From Ricinus communis (taxonomy: Eukaryota; Streptophyta; Magnoliopsida; Malpighiales; Euphorbiaceae): a stretch of 64,000 bases of DNA. The position numbers and the translations under genes are program-made. Positions within the stretch are counted from its first letter, which is position 1. Every line of letters begins with the position of its first letter. The stretch spans positions 10,280,001 to 10,344,000 of the forward strand of contig NC_063259.1 in assembly GCF_019578655.1 (NCBI RefSeq), read 5' to 3'. Under the pieces are notes generated by a model, which saw nothing but the letters and a program-made list of their open reading frames with translations, was not told the DNA's origin and made no database searches. This document shows positions 59,252 through 64,000 of this stretch, piece by piece.

Positions 59252-60723
59252 TGATGTGCATAGTTTTTCACATATCTGCTTGCATATTATTGTGTATTTT
59301 CTTAGTAATTATTATGCTTTTATTCCAAGATCACCCGTGTTTTGTCTTCTTTTGTATTTCAGGAGAATTTATAGGACCATCATTAGTGTTTGAGCAATTA
59401 TAAATCAATACGTGCGAAAACGGATGAAAATTATCAAAATTGGACAAGGGCTCACATGTCAAACATTGAGCACGGCCTAGGTCAAGGCTGTGCTGATCAG
59501 CACGGCCTGGACTCTGGCCGTGACCAACCATTAGCCTTTGATCCTCAAATGTGGCATTTTAGGCACGGTTTCAGAGGCTGTCACGGCCTTCAGCATGGCC
59601 CGTGGTGGCTCAGCACCGGCAGCCGGCATGGCCAGGAAGAAAACCTAACTTGCAAGATCCGAAGGTCCAGCATGGCCTAGACTCCGACCGTGCTGGGATA
59701 AGTATATAAGGAAAGTGATTTCTTGAGCTAGGGCAAGCAAGGAGGAGGAGAGTTTTGGTGACTGGTTCAGCTTCTACAGAGTACTGAGTTTGGGAGAGAG
59801 TTGCAGAGAGTGAGAACACCAGAATCGCAAGGTTTCCAGTGCAAAACAGTAGTAGAGCAAATCGAGAGGCAATTGGGGAGATCAATCATAGTGTAGATTC
59901 ATATTTGGAGTTGTTCATCCAATTCGAGAGAAAAGGGTGTACATGTTTCATTTTCATTATTCTTTCATTGTTATTGATTTCCTAGTTGTTTTAAACATGA
60001 ACATGTTTAGCTAGATCGGTTAAATCCATTGGTTCTTTACTATGTTAGCTTAGTATTAAATTGTTGGATTGCTTGAGTTTAGTTTTGTATCCTTCTTGCT
60101 TTCAGTATTAATAAGATAATGCATTATTCAAGAGATGTTGTGAATTGTGGTCTAGATTGCTTTATGTGATTGAGAAGTTCATTTGGCAATTGGAATTTTG
60201 AATAGCAAGAACTGGTTAATAATCACTTAGAGATAAGGATAATTGACTAGCCGAATTAAGAATTAACAAAGCTTAATAGATGCGGGTTAAAGCTTAATGC
60301 TAATTTAAGAATCAATCGCTAGGGAGAGATTCCAACTTTAGGTTCTTGAGTTTAGGAATTCGGTTATCGAGATAGAGAAATCGAGTTCAATTAAGAATTC
60401 ATCCACGGCTAGCATAATTGGACTCATCAATTTGTTATCTTGTGTTTGATTGCCAACTAGTCTAGGTTCCCTTTGGGTTTGCTTTCTTGTCTTGATTGTT
60501 TCATTTATCCATTCATTCCTTCATCTCACTTAGAACTCAACTTGTAGTTATTAGGAAATTTAGAAATTATTCATCATTCATTTTAGGCTAATATAACATA
60601 GAACAAAGTAGTAACTCTCAGCTCTCAGTTTCCCGAGGGATACGACCTTGATACTTGCCATTAATGCTCGACTGCATCGATAGGTTCACTGCCTTAGATT
60701 GTAGCTACACAAATAGCCTATCA
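59252..60723 (+). repeat. Element G 5' LTR
   Basis: 1,472 bp, TGATGTGC to AGCCTATCA. Hairpin words GAGCACGGCCTAGGTCAAGG at 59468-59487 and CAGCACGGCCTGGACTCTGG at 59499-59518. TATA box near 59705-59712. Confidence 0.93.
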
Positions 60724-60729
60724 AGTTTT

Positions 60730-60747
60730 TGGCGCCGTTTCCGGGGA
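60730..60747 (+). promoter_or_regulatory. Element G primer binding site (tRNA-Asp)
   Basis: TGGCGCCGTTTCCGGGGA, six bases after the LTR end, one mismatch (G to T) to the tRNA-Asp complement seen exactly in element C. This ties the family to the Athila group. Confidence 0.9.
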
Positions 60748-60896
60748 ATGTTTGAAAACTAGAGTTAAATTTTCCATTTGTTACTTTAGCCATTTTTTAT
60801 TGTTTTTATTTTTATTTATTTATTTATTTTATTTTATTTGTACATATTTATTTAGTTTAAGTTTATGATTCAGGTAGTGAATGATAAAGAGGTTCA

Positions 60897-61918
60897 ATGC
60901 TAAATTCAAACTCTTTGTATGACGCGTTGGAGAATGGGATCAGGAACCAAGAGAGTGCTAAGAATTGGGACACCCGTGCAGTCTTAGCAGCTCGAGTGGA
61001 ATCATTTTGCAGGGCTACCGATCAACTCTCCACTCCTATCCTTTCATCTCAAGATTTTTGTGAAATTTGTTGTAGTTTACATTTGAGTAATGATTGCCTA
61101 TTATGCAGTGATTTTGCTCATTGTTCTTATAACTTTGAACAGGTGAATTATACGGGAAGTTGGCTAAATAACTCATATGAAAGCACCTACAATCAAGAGT
61201 AAAGCACTCATTCACCCTTTGGATGGAGCTTAGATGGCCAAGAACCACCAAGATTTCAGCAACTACAACAGCAGCCTAGTCTTGCACCTTCAACTCAAGA
61301 TGAAGAGTTAGTTTTAGAGGAGCTGATGATGAGGTTCTTTACAAGTCTTGAGGATAGATTCCAACAAATAGAGAGGGTACTTAAAAGTCAACAAGCCTCG
61401 ATTGAGAACATAGAGCATCAAACACTACTGAATCCGAGGAATATTTGAGCGCCGTCACTTTGCGTTCAGGTGAGAATTTTTCTAGTTTATCTACTATGTT
61501 TGACGATGATGCTTATGTGTAGGAGGACTCCTTGAACTTTGAGATAGGACCAGAAAAGAAAGAGGCAAACATGATTCCTTTGAAAGACTACCAACAGGAA
61601 TGTACAGTTGATGATGCTGAGTTGCAGTTACAGGAATTTGGCCAAGGACTAGAGAAAACCATTGGCATTCCTTAAGAAATTGCCCAACCGATGATCCTTC
61701 CAATTGATGAAACTTCAACTTTCAAATTGGAAGAGCCCTTAGAGCATCATGACTACGTGCAACTATATGAGGAGCGAGTTTTACCCATCATATTGGTAGT
61801 TTGCTTGACAGTCGAGAGGAGGAAATTGACAATTATCCCTCTAAGTGGATACTTAAAGCCATTTGCTTGGGAGAAGGATGGATGGTCATCGATCACGCCC
61901 GTTTGCTTTTCACCATGA
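60897..61918 (+). pseudogene. Element G truncated gag ORF, broken
   Basis: Homologous to the F ORF. Zinc-knuckle-like CEICCSLHLSNDC is kept. A TAA at 61200 stands where F has a Trp codon. A 52-bp deletion relative to F near 61420, between two CATCAA words, and another of roughly 105 bp near 61638 shift or shorten the frame. 61691-61918 encodes the tail (FKLEEPLEHHDYVQLYEERV, RKLTIIPLSGYLKPFAWEKD), so the tail is read through where F has TAA. Confidence 0.82.
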
Positions 61919-63780
61919 GTCCAGCTAAGAAGACTCATCACATAAAAAAGAAGCGCTTTTGGGAGGCATCCCAAATTTTATTTTTCATTTTTAATATTCT
62001 AACCTTTCGTTTAGAAAATTTTTATTAGTTTTAGTTTTCATATTTTATTTAATTTTTATTTTGCAGTTTCGATTATTTCTTTATTTTATTATTTTCAGCT
62101 TCTACCGAGGATGCATTGAATTTCCACTACACCAACCTCGGCGAATGATCAGGGCAATCCCCTAGATCTTTTTATTTTCTGTAGTTATTTACTTTATTTT
62201 TCGTACATGTCATGGATTTGGATTGTATTGCCTTTATTTCTCCTAGTTGAGCATTCCATACGGGTATCTATAACGTTTTACACTAAGGACAATGTGTTCT
62301 TCAAGTGTGGGGTGGTTGTGGATAAACCTTATGATCTTTCTCTCTTCTATGGTTTTTAGATATATCTGAAATTGCTATCGCTAGGTGTTGTGTATTTTTA
62401 GGGGATGTTAGGACACTGTTTCTTTATGCATTTAAGTATGCTATTTGATGACTTGATTTATAGAATTTTAGTTACTTTTGTTTATTGTTCATTGTCCTTG
62501 GAAAACAATTGATGGTGTGTTACACATCAGCCCTGCCAGGTTAAACCGCTGTTATTTAATTGTTTTTCAAATTGTCGAATTTTAACTTAGAATGTTGATA
62601 ATGTCATATGCATGTGTTTCTTAAGTAATGATTCAATTAATGATCTTGCGAACCAATTGCACCTAATACCACACCTCAAAGTGAGATTTTAAGCTAGTTG
62701 AGCATTCATTATACTTATGCTCTTTATATTTCTTGTTTGAGTGTACATTGTACTTGACTTTGCTTCTAGAACTTGCTTTGTAATGCTTGTTGAAGTTACA
62801 TGAATATTGTGAATACCATGAGATGATTTGGGCGATTTAGGATTCCACACATTTGGCCAAAAGCCTACCCCATTATGTTTCCATTAGTTAGCCAGTTTTG
62901 AGCCGTAACCTTTTCTTTCAATTATACCATTCTTTACACTTATCTTTCCTTTACCCTTATGATGGAATTTCTTTTTGTGATTTCCTCACCCTTATGTGGG
63001 ATTAAAATGCCAGTTGCTATGTTGGTAAATTCACTAAGTCTTTTTGATATTTTAAATGCTCCCTTCGATCCAAACTGTATTTTTATTCTTTACGTATGCA
63101 ACAGTTCTCTTATAAGCTACTGGTTTATTATTCAAAAAACAAAACGGAGAAAATAAAAAAAAAGAAGAAGAAGAAAATAAACAAAATTCTTTAATTATTT
63201 ATCTTTTTATTGGATTTAGAGCATTTTTTAGTGTTATTCTACGAAGTGAGAATTTTAGTGAATAATTCCTCTTGTATTGTTAGGCATTTAATCCTTTGAG
63301 CATATATTGTTGTTTATTGCACGAATTCCAGCATTTTCACACTTCTCTCCCAAATCTCCGTACCTTTACCTTAGCCCCATTACAACCTTGGTAAAGACCC
63401 TTTGATTTTGGTATTTACTTATTCACAGTAGTGAAGATATGATTTATGAGCAAGCTTATGGTGAGTGGGTTTTTGTGCATTTGCTTTGAGGGATTTGTTT
63501 TTCACCTTGTATACACTTTGAGTGTCTTGAGTGATCCCTGTGAGGCATTGGTTTGTGATGTTTATATTGAGTTGTCATTTGAGTTATTCATGCATTAATA
63601 TTATTTCCATTCTTTGTTAATGATTTGCAATTTGATTTATGATTGAGTATCCTTTGAGATGTGTTGAATACTATCTGTTATGGACTAGGGGCATAAACTG
63701 TAAGGAATTGTTGACTACAGTTTTGTGAGGTGAGTTGTTAATTGCTTGAGGACAAGCAATAGCTTAAGTGTAGGGTGATT
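61919..63780 (+). other. Element G 3' untranslated region
   Basis: Parallel to F. Inner block CACTAAGGACAATG..CAAGTGTGGGGTGG at 62281-62314, then the tract CTTGAGGACAAGCAATAGCT and TAAGTGTAGGGTGATT at 63744-63780. No supported ORF. Confidence 0.75.
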
Positions 63781-64000
63781 TGATGTGTATAGTTTTACAC
63801 ATATCTGCTTGCATATTATTGTGTATTTTCTTAGTAATTATTGTGCTTTTATTCCAAGATCACCCGTGTTTTGTTTTCTTTTGCATTTCAGGAGAATTTA
63901 TAGGACCATCATTAGTGTTTGAGCAATTATAGATCAATACGTGCAATAACGGACGGGAATTCATCAAAATTAGACAGGGCTCGCATGTCAAACATTAAGC
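63781..64000 (+). repeat. Element G 3' LTR, first 220 bp
   Basis: TGATGTGTATAGTTTTACAC onward matches 59252 onward. The window ends within U3. Confidence 0.92.

Larger units (their letters stand above)
59252..64000 (+). mobile_element. Element G: non-autonomous truncated-gag element, cut by the window end
   Basis: 5' LTR 59252-60723, primer site 60730-60747, internal region to 63780, start of the 3' LTR 63781-64000. Same family as F, with an intact tRNA-Asp-like primer site. The internal region is only about 3.06 kb and holds no polymerase genes. Confidence 0.9.

Overview
This is a nuclear window from a flowering plant, almost certainly a eudicot. It is AT-rich, has one spliced gene with GT-AG introns, and is otherwise filled with long terminal repeat (LTR) retrotransposons of plant-only lineages. 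I found no prokaryotic-style operons, CRISPR arrays, rRNA genes or tRNA genes. The species cannot be told from this stretch.

Layout. 1-2109: AT-rich sequence with an exact 50-bp tandem duplication and a probable worn Ty1/copia LTR. 2110-5362 (minus): a complete four-exon NAC transcription factor gene of 343 codons, the only host gene seen. Its upstream side carries a TATA-like box and a long CT/GA microsatellite. 6804-27830 (minus): a nested pair of Ty3 elements of the Athila type. Outer element C (6809-27825, target duplication ATGAT) is interrupted between protease and reverse transcriptase by inner element B (12161-24179, target duplication CTTGT). Both have a tRNA-Asp type primer site, gag, protease, RT, RNase H, integrase and an additional ORF after pol in the env position; both are broken by stops and frameshifts. 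27831-31395: AT-rich, no gene seen. 31396-32910 (plus): J, a 3' end of a B-family element. 32911-39290 (plus): D, a degenerate Tat-lineage Ty3 element with a second, archaeal-type RNase H. It is followed by a decayed antisense plant-mobile-domain gene (40366-42426). 44600-45500 (minus): gag of a second Tat copy (E). 45514-51630 (F) and 59252-64000 (G, cut by the window end): two copies of a short non-autonomous family with 1.47-1.49 kb LTRs and only a truncated gag-derived ORF. 51631-55383 (I): 3' half of a SIRE-like Ty1/copia element. About 55700-59251 (H): 5' part of a third Tat copy, interrupted by G.

How it fits together. The window reads as layers of insertion: B into C, J beside or into D, F into E, G into H, with later small deletions at short direct repeats. 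None of the elements in view looks able to move by itself. B has near-identical LTRs and is probably the youngest full-length insertion.

I see no clear new biological system. The most unusual signal is a GC-rich palindromic word, GCGTGNCCACGC and variants, in both the LTR U3 and the spacer between pol and the env-position ORF of two Athila families (six copies in the B spacer). Unrelated families F/G and I carry analogous GC-rich hairpins in the same U3 position, and I also in its pol-to-env spacer. Other points are a doubled telomere-like box next to the TATA box of the B-family LTRs, a twin GAGGACAA...GTGTGGGG motif, and the truncated-gag family itself.
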